Assembly (NCBI RefSeq): GCF_016632335.1
Contig: NZ_JAEPBG010000003.1
Coordinates: forward strand, 310,001-374,000
Direction: 5' to 3'
DNA from: Noviherbaspirillum pedocola
GTDB lineage: Bacteria > Pseudomonadota > Gammaproteobacteria > Burkholderiales > Burkholderiaceae_D
DNA length: 64,000 nucleotides
The notes beneath the pieces are model-generated. The model was not told the origin of the DNA. It searched no databases and was given only the letters and a program-made list of their open reading frames with translations. A program made the translations under genes and the position numbers. Below are positions 33,100 through 42,353 of this stretch, one piece after another (position 1 is the first letter of the stretch; every line of letters begins with the position of its first letter).

Positions 33100-35286
33100 T
33101 CACATGGCGTAATCGCAGCTCTTGTAAGCGCCCACTGCCGGATCGCCGAAGGTGGCGTTGCTGCAGGAAGCGCCGTTGCTCAGCGTTTGATAGAAGTAGC
33201 TGCCGTTGGCGCCGTAACGCACTTGATGCGTGCCGGAGAAGCTGCAATAGCCGTTCTCGGCGGCGCAGCTGACCCAGGTCGCGGTCGGCGTGACCGTGAT
33301 CGCCGACAGCGTGGTCGTGTCGCTGGTGGAGCTCGTGCTCGACGTCGAGGTCAGCGGCGCGTAGGCGCAGCTCTTGGCAACGCCGTAGGCCGGATCACCG
33401 AAGATGGCGTTGTTGCAGCCGATCGAGCCGGTGGCGACCTGGTAGACATAGCTGCCGTTGGCGCCATAGCGCACCTGCATCGCTCCCGAGAAGCTGCAGA
33501 CGCCGCCTTCATTCGCGCAAGTGGTCCACGAGGGCGAGGTGGTCGAGCTGGTGGTGTTGGTCGAGGTGTTGGTGGACGTATTGGTCGACGTGTTGGTGGT
33601 CGGCGAATAGTCGCAGCTCTTCGTGGCGCCGACCGCCGGATCGCCGAAGGTGGCGTTGTTGCAGGCGATCGTGCCGGTCGCGGTCTGGTAGTAATAGCTG
33701 CCGTTGGCGCCATAACGGACCAGCGCGGTTCCCGAGAAGTTGCAGGTGCCCCATTCGCTGGCGCAATTGGTCCAGGTGCCATTTCCGGAAGTGGTGCTCG
33801 ACGTCGTGCTCGGGCTGGTGCTGGAAGTGGTTGAATCGGCATAGGCGCAGGTCTTTGCATAGCCATAGGCCGGGTCGCCGAAAGTCGTGTTATTGCAGTC
33901 GACTGGACCGGTCAGCGTCTTGTACACATAGCTGCCGTTGGCGCCGTAACGCACCTGGCGCGTGCCGCTGAAATTGCAGGTGCTGTATTCCGAAGCGCAG
34001 GTGGTCCAGCTTACCGTCGGCGTCGTGGAGACGGTGGGCGACGTGTTGGTGGTTGTCGAGGTGCTGGTCTGCGTGGTTGGAGACGTGGTCGTGGTCGTCG
34101 AAGTCGTCGCCGCGGCTTCAAAGGCGCCGATGTCGATCGTGCCATTGACCGGGCGCGACTGCGTCTGCGCAGTGGCCAGATACTGCAGCGTCGGGTTCAG
34201 CGCAAAGCCCGATGCCGCATTGCCGGGTGCTGCGCCGGCATCGATCATCGGCGAGCCCGCGGCCGGACGCAGATCCCAGTTGGCGCGGTCGACAAAGGCC
34301 GGCGTCAGGCTGCGGTAGTTGTTCTTGTCGATCGCATTGCCCTGGGTAGTGCCGGTGCCGGTGCCGGCAAACACGTTGTTTTGCATCAGCACCGGCGTGG
34401 ACACGCCGCTGCCGACCATGACGAAGGTGCCGCGCGAGCTGTCGTCATTGAGGAAGGTGTTGTTGACCACGTACAGATCCTGGCCGCTGTTGCTTGCGCC
34501 TTCTTCGCCATAGGCCAGGATGTTCGGGTTCGAGTTGTTGGCCGGCTGGTGAATGATGTTGCCCACCACGTACGAGGTGCCTGCATTGGGCAGATCGATC
34601 TCATAGCTCGGCGCGCCGCCCATGGTGCTGGAGAAGCGGTTGTACAGGATGGTGTTGGTGTTGGCGCGCGACTTCAGCAGGTGGCCGACCTTGGCGTCAT
34701 GCGAGTAGTTGCCGCGGAAGACGAGGCTGTTGACATGGCCGACGTAGACGTTGTGGGTATAGCCATCGCCGGCGCCGTTGAAGGCGAACTCGGTATTCTC
34801 GATGACGATGTTGGACACGCCGTCGTTGTTGGTCAGGATGCCGTCCTGGTTGTCATGGAAGTAGCTGCCGGTGACGGTGAGATGCTGGCCGTCGAGGCGG
34901 ATGCCGGCGCCATTGCCGTCAGCGACGGTGGCGCCGGAGAATTCGATGTTCTGGACGGTGGTGTTGTTGCCTTCGACGACCCAGATGCCCTTGCCCATGG
35001 AGTTCATGCCGTTGGCAGTGATCTTCGGGCGGCCATTGACGCCGCGGATGACGAGGTTGCTCGGATAGATGCCGCAAACGTCGCCGCCATAGGAGCCGGC
35101 CGCATCGATCTCAATGGTGTCGCCATTGGCTGCTGCAGCAAAGGCGCGGCAAGGCGTGGAATAGGTCTTGCCCGGGCCAACCGACAAGGTGGCGGCGCAA
35201 GCGCCTGCGGACGCGAAAGCGAGCGACACTGCCGCGGCTGAGATAAGCAAGCGCCCCATCGGATGCGCTGAAGACGAACGAAACAC
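33100..35286 (-). CDS. secreted right-handed beta-helix protein with four C-terminal cysteine modules
   Basis: 728 residues. GTG35286 is preferred because AAGGGGG precedes it; ATG35259 has no RBS. After a signal peptide (ends near GACA), residues about 35-390 form a parallel beta-helix (PbH1-like repeats such as NTTVQNIEFSGATVADGNG, HLTVTGSYFHDNQDGI, IVIENTEFAFNG), as in polysaccharide lyases and surface hydrolases. Then follow four modules of 57-58 residues (about 427-483, 505-561, 587-643, 671-728) with the pattern W-x-x-C-A-x-E-x-x-x-C-x-F-S-G ... VRYGANGSY ... C-x-N ... FGDPA-x-G-x-x-K-S/T-C-x-Y, joined by Ser/Thr linkers. Four cysteines per module suggest two disulfides. Likely extracellular carbohydrate binding or cleavage. 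Confidence 0.85.
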   Translation of the reverse strand: MFRSSSAHPMGRLLISAAAVSLAFASAGACAATLSVGPGKTYSTPCRAFAAAANGDTIEIDAAGSYGGDVCGIYPSNLVIRGVNGRPKITANGMNSMGKGIWVVEGNNTTVQNIEFSGATVADGNGAGIRLDGQHLTVTGSYFHDNQDGILTNNDGVSNIVIENTEFAFNGAGDGYTHNVYVGHVNSLVFRGNYSHDAKVGHLLKSRANTNTILYNRFSSTMGGAPSYEIDLPNAGTSYVVGNIIHQPANNSNPNILAYGEEGASNSGQDLYVVNNTFLNDDSSRGTFVMVGSGVSTPVLMQNNVFAGTGTGTTQGNAIDKNNYRSLTPAFVDRANWDLRPAAGSPMIDAGAAPGNAASGFALNPTLQYLATAQTQSRPVNGTIDIGAFEAAATTSTTTTTSPTTQTSTSTTTNTSPTVSTTPTVSWTTCASEYSTCNFSGTRQVRYGANGSYVYKTLTGPVDCNNTTFGDPAYGYAKTCAYADSTTSSTSPSTTSSTTSGNGTWTNCASEWGTCNFSGTALVRYGANGSYYYQTATGTIACNNATFGDPAVGATKSCDYSPTTNTSTNTSTNTSTNTTSSTTSPSWTTCANEGGVCSFSGAMQVRYGANGSYVYQVATGSIGCNNAIFGDPAYGVAKSCAYAPLTSTSSTSSTSDTTTLSAITVTPTATWVSCAAENGYCSFSGTHQVRYGANGSYFYQTLSNGASCSNATFGDPAVGAYKSCDYAM

Positions 35287-35551
35287 GAGACCCCCTTAAA
35301 AATATTTATCTGTGGAAATTGCTTCCTACAGACAACATTCTTGAGGGAAATGTTCCTTTCTTCAGTGAAACTTATCCGATTAACAGCCCTTTGTCCGACG
35401 AACGGTAGAAATTCTTGCGTGAACGCAATAAAGGATGCATGTCGATTTGTAATGAATTGCCAACTTGATCAGCGTTTCTCACCGTTTGCATGGCAAAACG
35501 GCACAAGCACGGCGAACCGGTGTAACTCGGTCAGGCGCGGATGCCGACGGC

Positions 35552-35995
35552 CTACCTGTCTTCCTGCTTCGCCGGGCAATGGGAAAACTTCAGCATCGCG
35601 CCTTCGTTGGCGACCTGGTCATGTTCGCGCAGATAGGCATTCTGCACTGCATACGCTTGGCGTTCGCTCTCGATGACGGCCTCGCACGAGGTGAAGCCAA
35701 TGCTGCCCGTGCTACGAAACTGCAGCACATGCACCATCTCATGCACAAGAAAGGAGGCATCGTAGGCATCGTTGAGGTTCAGCCTGTCGTCCATCACGAT
35801 GCGGTAGCGCTGGGTATCGAATGCAGCCGTCAGTCCGGCGCAGCGCACCGGCGCTGACGGGCACACGGTATTGTTGAGTTCACTACGAGGCAGCATCAAT
35901 ACGGGCGGCAGCTCGCCGGCCGGCATGCCGGGCAGGCCCGAGAGTTGCACGGCAGCAGCCAGCAGCGTGCTCATCATTGGCGAGACGATGTCCAT
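35552..35995 (-). CDS. exported HExxH (gluzincin-like) protein, DUF6647-like
   Basis: 147 residues from ATG35995, set by AAGGAGG five bases upstream. A short hydrophobic N-terminus (MSTLLAAAVQLSGLPGMPAG) may be a signal. FLVHEMVHVLQF carries the zinc-binding H-E-x-x-H and SCEAVIESERQAYAVQ, about 20 residues later, a likely third ligand. One Cys pair could close a disulfide (VCPSAPVRC). Predicted small metalloprotease or metal-binding protein; activity unproven. Confidence 0.7.
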   Translation of the reverse strand: MDIVSPMMSTLLAAAVQLSGLPGMPAGELPPVLMLPRSELNNTVCPSAPVRCAGLTAAFDTQRYRIVMDDRLNLNDAYDASFLVHEMVHVLQFRSTGSIGFTSCEAVIESERQAYAVQNAYLREHDQVANEGAMLKFSHCPAKQEDR

Positions 35996-36208
35996 GGCGG
36001 CCTCCTTACGCAATGCACTAATGTATGTCGACAGTGCACATCGCGTCCGCGCATCGATGACGCGGCACCAGCCATATCAAGGTTTGCCGGGATGAAGAGG
36101 CCGCATCGCGGCGCGAACCTGTCATGGCATCCAGGCGAAGCGCGTGTTCCTCCACGCTCGGCATGGCCACAGCGGCTTCGAAGAGCCCGTGATGCGCCAC
36201 AACGATGG

Positions 36209-37147
36209 TCAACGCCCTGCATCCATTTCCATTTGCTCCCGTCGCAGATACAGCGCCTCCACATTCCTGCGATGCAGGCTGTCATACATGGCCCTGCCAC
36301 GATAGGCCGGCAAGGCCGCGGCGCTCGCCGCTTCGGCCAGGCCCACGTGCCGATCAAACGCATCTCGCACCGCCAGTTGCAAGTCGGCCAGGTAGGCATC
36401 GAGTTCGCTCAGGCGTGATGCCGGGACCGGCGGCCCGGCACGCGGCACGATGCGCTTCGGTTCGAGCGTCGCCATTGCCTGCAGGGCCTCGCGCCATTTC
36501 ACGATGTCGGCATCCTTTGCATCCGGTATGGCGCCAACGCTGACCATGCCGCCGCCAAACAGCACGCCGCTGGCGCGGTCATAGACAGCGATCGCGCCCG
36601 GGGACGAACTGTTGCCGTAGTAGAGCAGGTCGATGTCACGGCCGCCGGTGTTGATCGATGTCGCGCCGTCGATGAGCTGCGTCGGTTTCACGACTGCGGT
36701 GCCCGCCATGGCTTCCTGACCGAGGGTCTGCACCAGCCCCTTCAGACAGCGTTCGCAGCGCGCATCGATCAGTGCGGCGGCATCACGGTGGGCAAGGACA
36801 GGCACGCCCATGTCGCGCAGGGTGCTGTTGCCGAAAACGTGCGCAGGGTGCTGATGGGTATTGATCGCCAGCACGACAGGCAGGGCGGTGATGCCGCGCA
36901 GCCGCATCAGCAGTTCCTGCATCGCTTTCGCGCTGGTACCGGTGTCGACCAGCACCACGCCTGAGGAACCGACCACGATGCCGATATTGCCAACGAAGCC
37001 GCGATTGTCCGGCGCTGCCGGAGCCATCACGGCTTCGAGCAGGTACACGCCCGGCGCAATCTGTTCCGGTTCCGGAACAGTGAACGCAGCCGCCCGCAGG
37101 CAGAGCGCGGCGAGCAACCTGCGCGGTACAAGGGACGGCGATTGCAA
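36209..37147 (-). CDS. metallo-beta-lactamase-fold 'quinoprotein relay' protein 1, metal site degenerate
   Basis: About 312 residues if TTG37147 is the start; the frame stays open to 37477 and ATG37336 is also possible, but the extra stretch is Arg/Pro-rich and unlike protein. A hydrophobic leader (LLAALCLRAAAF) precedes EIAPGVYLLE-type text (EQIAPGVYLLEAV), VGSSGVVLVDTGTSA and the zinc loop NTHQHPAHVFGN. The canonical H-x-H-x-D-H reads H-Q-H-P-A-H. The later His (A-H-S in its relative at 39098) is replaced by NSSSPG, the bridging Asp by GGG and the last His by VPRAGPP. Thus most metal ligands are missing. Context: the XoxF cluster. Confidence 0.75.
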   Translation of the reverse strand: MQSPSLVPRRLLAALCLRAAAFTVPEPEQIAPGVYLLEAVMAPAAPDNRGFVGNIGIVVGSSGVVLVDTGTSAKAMQELLMRLRGITALPVVLAINTHQHPAHVFGNSTLRDMGVPVLAHRDAAALIDARCERCLKGLVQTLGQEAMAGTAVVKPTQLIDGATSINTGGRDIDLLYYGNSSSPGAIAVYDRASGVLFGGGMVSVGAIPDAKDADIVKWREALQAMATLEPKRIVPRAGPPVPASRLSELDAYLADLQLAVRDAFDRHVGLAEAASAAALPAYRGRAMYDSLHRRNVEALYLRREQMEMDAGR

Positions 37148-37354
37148 GCCGCGAGAAGCCGCTTCATCCTGGGCCCGGGACCGGCTTGCGGTGGGCGCCC
37201 CTGACCTTGCCGCCAAGTCCAGGCAAGCTTGTTCCACGTGTCTTGCACCGCGGCTTTGCGCCGGGTGGGCTCGTGACGGCAGTGCCAGTCGTGGCAACAA
37301 TCTTGCTTTGCGTAAGCACATGGCGATGGAAAGCATCTTGATAAAGGAGACCCG

Positions 37355-37699
37355 ATGAAACGCCACGTTTTCGGCGCTGTCCTGTGCGCTGCAATCCTCG
37401 TGCCCGCGCTGGCTTGCGCCAACGATTTTCCTACCTCGGCACGCGTGGAATACGTGCTCGAATGCATGAAGGACCATGGCGGCAAGCAGGAATATCTGTA
37501 CAAATGCTCGTGCGCAGTCGACCGGATGGCCGAAAAGCTGAACTACGAGGATTTTCTTGAAGCCGAGACCGCGCTGCGCTATCAGGGGCTAGGCGGCGAG
37601 CGCGGCGGCGCATTCCGCGATCCACCCGCAGTGCGCAAGATGGCCAAGAGCCATCAATTCGTCAGGCAGCAGGCCAATGCAGCCTGCCTCATCAAATGA
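37355..37699 (+). CDS. small exported protein of the quinoprotein cluster
   Basis: 114 residues from ATG37355 after AAAGGAGA. Signal peptide ends LACAND. The mature part holds four Cys (VEYVLECMKDHGG, LYKCSCAVDRMAE, and one at the tail AACLIK) and a helical LNYEDFLEAETALRYQGLGGERG. Small Cys-bearing helical proteins like this accompany PQQ dehydrogenase gene sets. It has no CxxCH, so no heme c. Its stop overlaps the next ATG (ATGA at 37696-37699), so it is coupled with the DUF3280 gene. Confidence 0.75.
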   Translation: MKRHVFGAVLCAAILVPALACANDFPTSARVEYVLECMKDHGGKQEYLYKCSCAVDRMAEKLNYEDFLEAETALRYQGLGGERGGAFRDPPAVRKMAKSHQFVRQQANAACLIK

Positions 37700-38211
37700 A
37701 GTCGTCGCGCGCGTTGGTGTTGTGCCTGTTCCTGTTGCATGCGCCCGGCATGGCCGCCGATGCGCCGTTGAAGCGCATCGCGATGTTCGACTTCGCATTG
37801 ATCGACGAAACGCTGGACCACGCCGCGGAGGCGGCACAGCGCGAGCGGCTGCAGCGGATTTCGGAACAGTTGCGTCGCGAATTCATCGAACGCGGTTTTT
37901 ATCAGGTGATCGACTGGCATCGGAAAGCGGCATTGGTGGACGACATGCGTTCCCATGTCGCGCTGCATGACTGCAATGGCTGCGACGTCGAACTCGGCCG
38001 GGCGCTCGGCGTGGACCGGGTGCTGACAGGCTGGGTGCAGAAGGTAAGCAACCTGATCCTGAACATCAACATTCAGGTAAAGGATGTGCGCTCGGGCCGC
38101 ACCGTGCTGATGAAGTCGGTCGACATACGCGGCAACACCGACCGCAGTTGGGAACGCGGTATTCGCCACCTGACGCAAAGCATGGCGGACAAGGGGCAGG
38201 GGAATCGCTGA
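37696..38211 (+). CDS. DUF3280 exported protein of the quinoprotein cluster
   Basis: 171 residues. Signal peptide ends GMAAD. The rest (RIAMFDFALIDETLD, LREFIERGFYQVIDWH-type text, CNGCDVELGRALGVDRVLTGWVQKVSNLILNINIQVKDV) has the mixed alpha/beta pattern of DUF3280/CsgG-like domains and a C-N-G-C pair. Its members often neighbour PQQ alcohol dehydrogenases; the role is unknown. Translation is coupled with the preceding small gene. Confidence 0.8.
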   Translation: MKSSRALVLCLFLLHAPGMAADAPLKRIAMFDFALIDETLDHAAEAAQRERLQRISEQLRREFIERGFYQVIDWHRKAALVDDMRSHVALHDCNGCDVELGRALGVDRVLTGWVQKVSNLILNINIQVKDVRSGRTVLMKSVDIRGNTDRSWERGIRHLTQSMADKGQGNR

Positions 38212-38273
38212 GCGCATCTGCCCCGTAGGCATGCGACAAGCGTCGGCCCGGTTCCAGTGTGGCGAAGCGAAGC

Positions 38274-39101
38274 TCAGCGTTCCGCCACCGACACGCTGGC
38301 GCTGTAACTCAGATCCTTTGAATCCACCACGCGCGCGGTCAGCGTGCCAGCCTTTTCAGCGACGAAGCGGAAGCGGAAATTCGGGTTCTCGCTGATCGAG
38401 ATATCGGTATCCGCGCTCAGCAGCGGCTTGCCGTCATAGGCCACCTCGATGTGCTTGACGAAATACGGCGGCGCATACAGGCGCGTGACCTGGTCCATCG
38501 CCATGCCGGAGTCATTCGGATGCCTGATCATCAGCTGCGCCAGCCGGGGCTGACCTGGCGGCGCCGAGGACTCCACCGCCAGCCGCATCCGGCCCAGGTC
38601 GGCGCTCGCCGCACCCGCGTCCTTGCCGGCCGGCGCCGAGCAGCCGCCGGCAGCCTTCACCGGGCGACTGGCCATATGCAGGCTGCCGTCATGCATTTCG
38701 ATGACCACGCGCACATTGCTGTATTCCTCGATACGGATGCGGGTCTCGATGTCGGCCTGCCCGACGGCCGGCGTGAAGTGGAAGGTTGCAGCAAGCGGCG
38801 CCGGATTCTTATCGATGATCAGATAGATCGTTTTGAGAAAGCGCTGCGCAGTCTGCGGCTGCCGCGCCCGTATCGCCACCGGCACCACCGCCGCATCGGC
38901 AGCGCGTTGCGGCGCCTCCAGTTCGACCAGGGTGTCGCCATCCCCGGCAATGACGCGCTGGCCGAAGAGGCCCGGACGCAGCTTGGCCCAATTGTCGGCG
39001 GCCTGTGCCGTTCCGGCCGCGTGCAATAACAGCGCCCATGCAGCGAGCCGGCACAGGCGCAGTACATGCCCGGCGCGCAATGCGTGACAGACCGTGTTCA
39101 T
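38274..39101 (-). CDS. quinoprotein-associated SoxYZ-like carrier
   Basis: 275 residues from ATG39101, which overlaps the stop of the metallohydrolase gene (ATGA, 39098-39101) and follows GGGAGAAAAG. Signal peptide ends AQAAD. The N-terminal half resembles SoxY and ends in KAAGGCSAPAG (C154), equivalent to the substrate-carrying Cys arm of SoxY; the C-terminal half (RLAQLMIRHPNDSGMAMDQVTRLYAPPYFVKHIEVAYDGKPLL) resembles SoxZ. In sulfur oxidisers SoxYZ holds intermediates on that Cys; in PQQ-dehydrogenase clusters the cargo is unknown. Confidence 0.88.
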   Translation of the reverse strand: MNTVCHALRAGHVLRLCRLAAWALLLHAAGTAQAADNWAKLRPGLFGQRVIAGDGDTLVELEAPQRAADAAVVPVAIRARQPQTAQRFLKTIYLIIDKNPAPLAATFHFTPAVGQADIETRIRIEEYSNVRVVIEMHDGSLHMASRPVKAAGGCSAPAGKDAGAASADLGRMRLAVESSAPPGQPRLAQLMIRHPNDSGMAMDQVTRLYAPPYFVKHIEVAYDGKPLLSADTDISISENPNFRFRFVAEKAGTLTARVVDSKDLSYSASVSVAER

Positions 39102-40054
39102 CTTTTCTCCCATTCGAGTTCAGCATAGGCAGCTGTCACATTGCGCGGCTGATATTCCGAGAACAGCAGCCACTGTCCCGCGTCATCATGCGATGCCGCT
39201 TCAGCGGCTTGCGCGAGCGTTTTTCCCTGCCGCAGCGCCGCGCGGACTTCCTGCCGCAGCTCGCGTAGATAGGTGGTTTGCGCTTCCAGCGCGCCCGGCC
39301 ACAGGCGCGATGGCGCTCCATGTCCCGGCACCGCCAGGCGCACCGGCAGGCGTCGCATTTCATCCAGCACGTCGAGCCAACCGTTGATGCTGCCGTCCAG
39401 CGCCGGCACGCGCCTTTCGAAGAGCAGATCGCCCAGCCATAGCGTCCCAGTGCGGCTGTCCCATATCGTCAGATCGGCATTGCTGTGCGCTGTCGGCCAG
39501 GCGCGCAGCAACAGCGTGCGCGCGCCGAGGTCGAGTGACATTTGTCCCGTTACCGTAAGGCCAGGCGCAATCATTTCACCGGGGCCCGCGCGCTGCTGGC
39601 CGAGTTCGCGTACCAGCGCGCGGCGGTAGTGAGACCAGCGCGATCCAAAGGTGGAGGCGTAACGCGCATGGGCAACGTACACCGGCCTGCGCGACAGGAA
39701 GGCGGCATCGCCGAACACATGATCGGGATGGGCATGGGTATGGATTACATAGCAGATCGGCTTTGCGCTGCGCAGGCGGATCGCGTGCAGCAGCTGCCTG
39801 CCGACCTCGAAGCTGCCGCCGGTATCGATGACAGCGACGCAGCGCGAGCCGACGATGAAGCCGACATTGGCGATATCGCCGGCGTTGGCGCGGGAGCTTT
39901 CCTCATGCAAGCCCTGGTGCAGATAAACACCTTGCGCGATCTCGCGCATCGGCAGCGCCCGCGCCACCGCATGCGACGCAGGCGCCGCGCACAACAGCAG
40001 CAGACAAGTCAAAGACAAGCGCAATCGGCGTAAGGGCAGGCGGTCGGTTGTCAT
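39098..40054 (-). CDS. quinoprotein relay zinc metallohydrolase 2 (metallo-beta-lactamase fold)
   Basis: 318 residues from ATG40054. Signal peptide ends SHAVA. Full zinc site: H107-A-H109-P-D111-H112, AHSNADL, WLGDLLF and VPGHGAPS. This contrasts with its degenerate relative at 36209. Likely hydrolyses an ester or thioester bound by the SoxYZ-like carrier with which it is translationally coupled, but this is inference. Faces xoxF across a shared regulatory region. Confidence 0.88.
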   Translation of the reverse strand: MTTDRLPLRRLRLSLTCLLLLCAAPASHAVARALPMREIAQGVYLHQGLHEESSRANAGDIANVGFIVGSRCVAVIDTGGSFEVGRQLLHAIRLRSAKPICYVIHTHAHPDHVFGDAAFLSRRPVYVAHARYASTFGSRWSHYRRALVRELGQQRAGPGEMIAPGLTVTGQMSLDLGARTLLLRAWPTAHSNADLTIWDSRTGTLWLGDLLFERRVPALDGSINGWLDVLDEMRRLPVRLAVPGHGAPSRLWPGALEAQTTYLRELRQEVRAALRQGKTLAQAAEAASHDDAGQWLLFSEYQPRNVTAAYAELEWEKR

Positions 40055-40462
40055 CGGCGCGAAGTCCTCCTGGTGGCGTGCCGCAGCTCCCGAACGTATG
40101 GGCAGCGCCAGGTGAAGAAGAGAGTGACGGAGTCGTGCATGCACTGCAAGCCGCGTGCCAATCGCGCAGACGACTGTCCATGGAAGAGCGCGTCGTCATG
40201 CTGCGCCGCAGGATACAGAAGTGGAACACCAATAGAGACGACTGTTCCCTTCCGGATACAGCGCGAGGGCGCCTGCGTGCCTTGCACGCGCGATTGCACG
40301 CCGCCTGGCACGGCCAGCGCGGTTCCAGGCGGCATTGGCACGCTAACTGCTAAATCGCGAATGCCGGAACGCAGATGACTTCAAGCCGGGCAGTTGGCGG
40401 TCCTCAATCGATGAGGACCGTCTTCGCTACTTGTGAAGGGCACATACAACAGGAGGTTGACG
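40055..40462. promoter_or_regulatory. divergent control region of xoxF and the metallohydrolase operon
   Basis: 408 bp. Holds a sigma54 promoter (40336-40351), two exact copies of AGACGACTGT (40168-40177 and 40236-40245) and the inverted repeat GGAACA-N14-TGTTCC (40223-40248). The last two lie 90-170 bp upstream of the promoter, the usual range for enhancer sites of sigma54 activators. Confidence 0.6.
40336..40351 (+). promoter_or_regulatory. sigma54 (-24/-12) promoter of xoxF
   Basis: TGGCACG-CTAA-CTGCT against the consensus TGGCACG-N4-TTGCT: a single mismatch, with GG (40337-40338) and GC (40349-40350) in exact -24/-12 spacing. It would start an mRNA with a leader of about 100 nt before ATG40463. 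A sigma54 activator gene lies at the other end of the cluster. Confidence 0.75.
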
Positions 40463-42256
40463 ATGTTCACAGTGACAAGAGCCGCGCAGGCACTGCTGGT
40501 GGCGGGAATGCTATCCGCCATCGGCAGCGCGCATGCGGCCGACAAGAACTCGCGGGATTGGACCATGCAGGCGGGCGACGCGGCGAATCAACGCTACAGC
40601 GACCTCACGCAGATCAACAAGAGCAACGTGAAGAACCTGCAGGTTGCGTGGAGCTTCTCCACCGGCGTGCTGCGCGGGCATGAAGGCGCGCCGCTGGTCG
40701 TGGGCGACACCATGTACCTGCATAGCCCTTTCCCCAACAAGATCTTCGCGCTGAGCCTTGATGACCAAAGCATCAAGTGGAAATACGAGCCGAAGCAGGA
40801 CGCGGCCGTGATCCCGGTGATGTGCTGCGATACCGTCAGCCGCGGCGTGGCCTACGGCGACGGCAAGATCTTCGTGCAGCAGGCCGACACGACGCTGGTC
40901 GCCCTGGATGCCAGGACCGGCAAGGAAGTCTGGAAGGCGAAGAACGGCGACGCCAAGATCGGCGAGACCAACACCAATGCGCCGCATGTCTTCAAGAACT
41001 ATGTCCTGACCGGCATCTCGGGCGGCGAGTTTGGCGTGCGCGGCCGCATGACCGCCTACGACATCAAGACGGGCAAGGAAGTCTGGAAGGCATACAGCAC
41101 CGGCCCGGACAGCGAAATGCTGATCGATCCGCAGAAAACCATGACCTGGACCGACGGCAAGATGGCGCCGGTAGGCCAGGACTCTTCGCTGAAGACCTGG
41201 AAGGGCGACCAATGGAAGATCGGCGGCGGCACCACCTGGGGCTGGTACAGCTACGACCCGCAAACCAACCTGCTGTATTACGGCACCGGCAATCCGAGCA
41301 CCTGGAATCCGGCGCAGCGACCGGGCGACAACAAATGGTCCATGAGCATTTTCGCGCGCGACCTCGACACCGGCATGGCGAAATGGGTGTATCAGATGAC
41401 GCCGCACGACGAATGGGACTATGACGGCGTCAATGAAATGATCCTCGCCGACATCAAGGTGCAGGGCAAGCCGCGCAAGGCCGTGGTGCATTTCGATCGG
41501 AATGGCTTTGCCTATACGCTGGACCGCGTCTCCGGCGAACTGCTGGTGGCCCAGAAATATGATCCGGCGGTGAACTGGGCAAGCCATGTCGACATGAAGT
41601 CTGGCCGGCCTATGGTGCAAGCCAAATACAGCACCGCTCAGAATGGCCCCGACGTCAATACCAAGGGAGTATGCCCCGCGGCGCTCGGCAGCAAGGACCA
41701 GCAGCCCGCTTCGTATTCGCCGAAGACCGGGCTGTTCTATGTGCCGACCAACCATGTGTGCATGGACTACGAGCCGTTCCAGGTGGACTACACCGCCGGC
41801 CAGCCTTATGTGGGCGCGACGCTGTCGATGTATCCGGCGCCGAACAGCCATGGCGGCATGGGCAACTTCATTGCGTATGACGCCGGCACCGGCAAGATCG
41901 TCTGGTCCAAGCCCGAGAAATTCTCGGTATGGAGCGGCGCGCTCGCAACTGCTGGCGATGTCACCTTCTACGGCACGCTGGAAGGCTATCTGAAGGCGGT
42001 GGACAACAACGGCCGCGAGCTATGGAAGTTCAAAACCCCTTCCGGAATCATCGGCAACGTCATGACCTGGCAATACAAGGGCAAGCAGTATATCGGCGTG
42101 CTTTCAGGGATCGGCGGCTGGGCTGGCATCGGCATGGCAGCGGGTCTGGAGAAGGACAACGATGGTCTGGGCGCGGTCGGTGGTTATCGTGAACTGTCGC
42201 GGTACACCGAGTTGGGCGGCACCCTGACGGTATTCACGCTTCCCGACAGGAGCTGA
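40463..42256 (+). CDS. xoxF: PQQ-dependent methanol/ethanol dehydrogenase, lanthanide (XoxF) type
   Basis: 597 residues from ATG40463 (AGGAGG upstream). Signal peptide ends AHAAD. An eight-bladed propeller oxidising methanol or other primary alcohols in the periplasm. Vicinal Cys121-Cys122 (VMCCDTV) form the disulfide over PQQ. Predicted metal ligands are E189, N277 and catalytic-site D319, plus D321 two residues on (H-D-E-W-D-Y-D-G). That extra Asp replaces the Ala of calcium enzymes and marks lanthanide-dependent XoxF/ExaF. Electrons pass to the cytochrome encoded next. Confidence 0.95.
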   Translation: MFTVTRAAQALLVAGMLSAIGSAHAADKNSRDWTMQAGDAANQRYSDLTQINKSNVKNLQVAWSFSTGVLRGHEGAPLVVGDTMYLHSPFPNKIFALSLDDQSIKWKYEPKQDAAVIPVMCCDTVSRGVAYGDGKIFVQQADTTLVALDARTGKEVWKAKNGDAKIGETNTNAPHVFKNYVLTGISGGEFGVRGRMTAYDIKTGKEVWKAYSTGPDSEMLIDPQKTMTWTDGKMAPVGQDSSLKTWKGDQWKIGGGTTWGWYSYDPQTNLLYYGTGNPSTWNPAQRPGDNKWSMSIFARDLDTGMAKWVYQMTPHDEWDYDGVNEMILADIKVQGKPRKAVVHFDRNGFAYTLDRVSGELLVAQKYDPAVNWASHVDMKSGRPMVQAKYSTAQNGPDVNTKGVCPAALGSKDQQPASYSPKTGLFYVPTNHVCMDYEPFQVDYTAGQPYVGATLSMYPAPNSHGGMGNFIAYDAGTGKIVWSKPEKFSVWSGALATAGDVTFYGTLEGYLKAVDNNGRELWKFKTPSGIIGNVMTWQYKGKQYIGVLSGIGGWAGIGMAAGLEKDNDGLGAVGGYRELSRYTELGGTLTVFTLPDRS

Positions 42257-42303
42257 AACCAGCATCGAAGATGCGGCAAGCCTGCCCGTACAGGCTAATG
42301 AAA

Positions 42304-42336
42304 GAGGGCCGCGCCGCAGGCGCGGCGCCGGCCCTC
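42304..42336 (+). terminator. strong hairpin between xoxF and the cytochrome gene
   Basis: GAGGGCC-GCGCCGC (42304-42317) pairs with GCGGCGC-c-GGCCCTC (42322-42336): 14 bp with one bulged base and a 4-nt loop, 48 nt after the xoxF stop and 18 nt before the cytochrome start. No U-tract. More likely a partial terminator or 3'-stabilising hairpin giving more xoxF than cytochrome mRNA. Confidence 0.6.
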
Positions 42337-42353
42337 ATACCAGGGAGACATGG

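Noticed and set aside
36209-37477. Start of the MBL-fold protein at 37477 or 37336
   Set aside because: These starts put 60-110 residues of Arg/Pro-rich non-protein-like text before the hydrophobic leader and overlap the divergent gene at 37355; a later start is more plausible though weakly supported.
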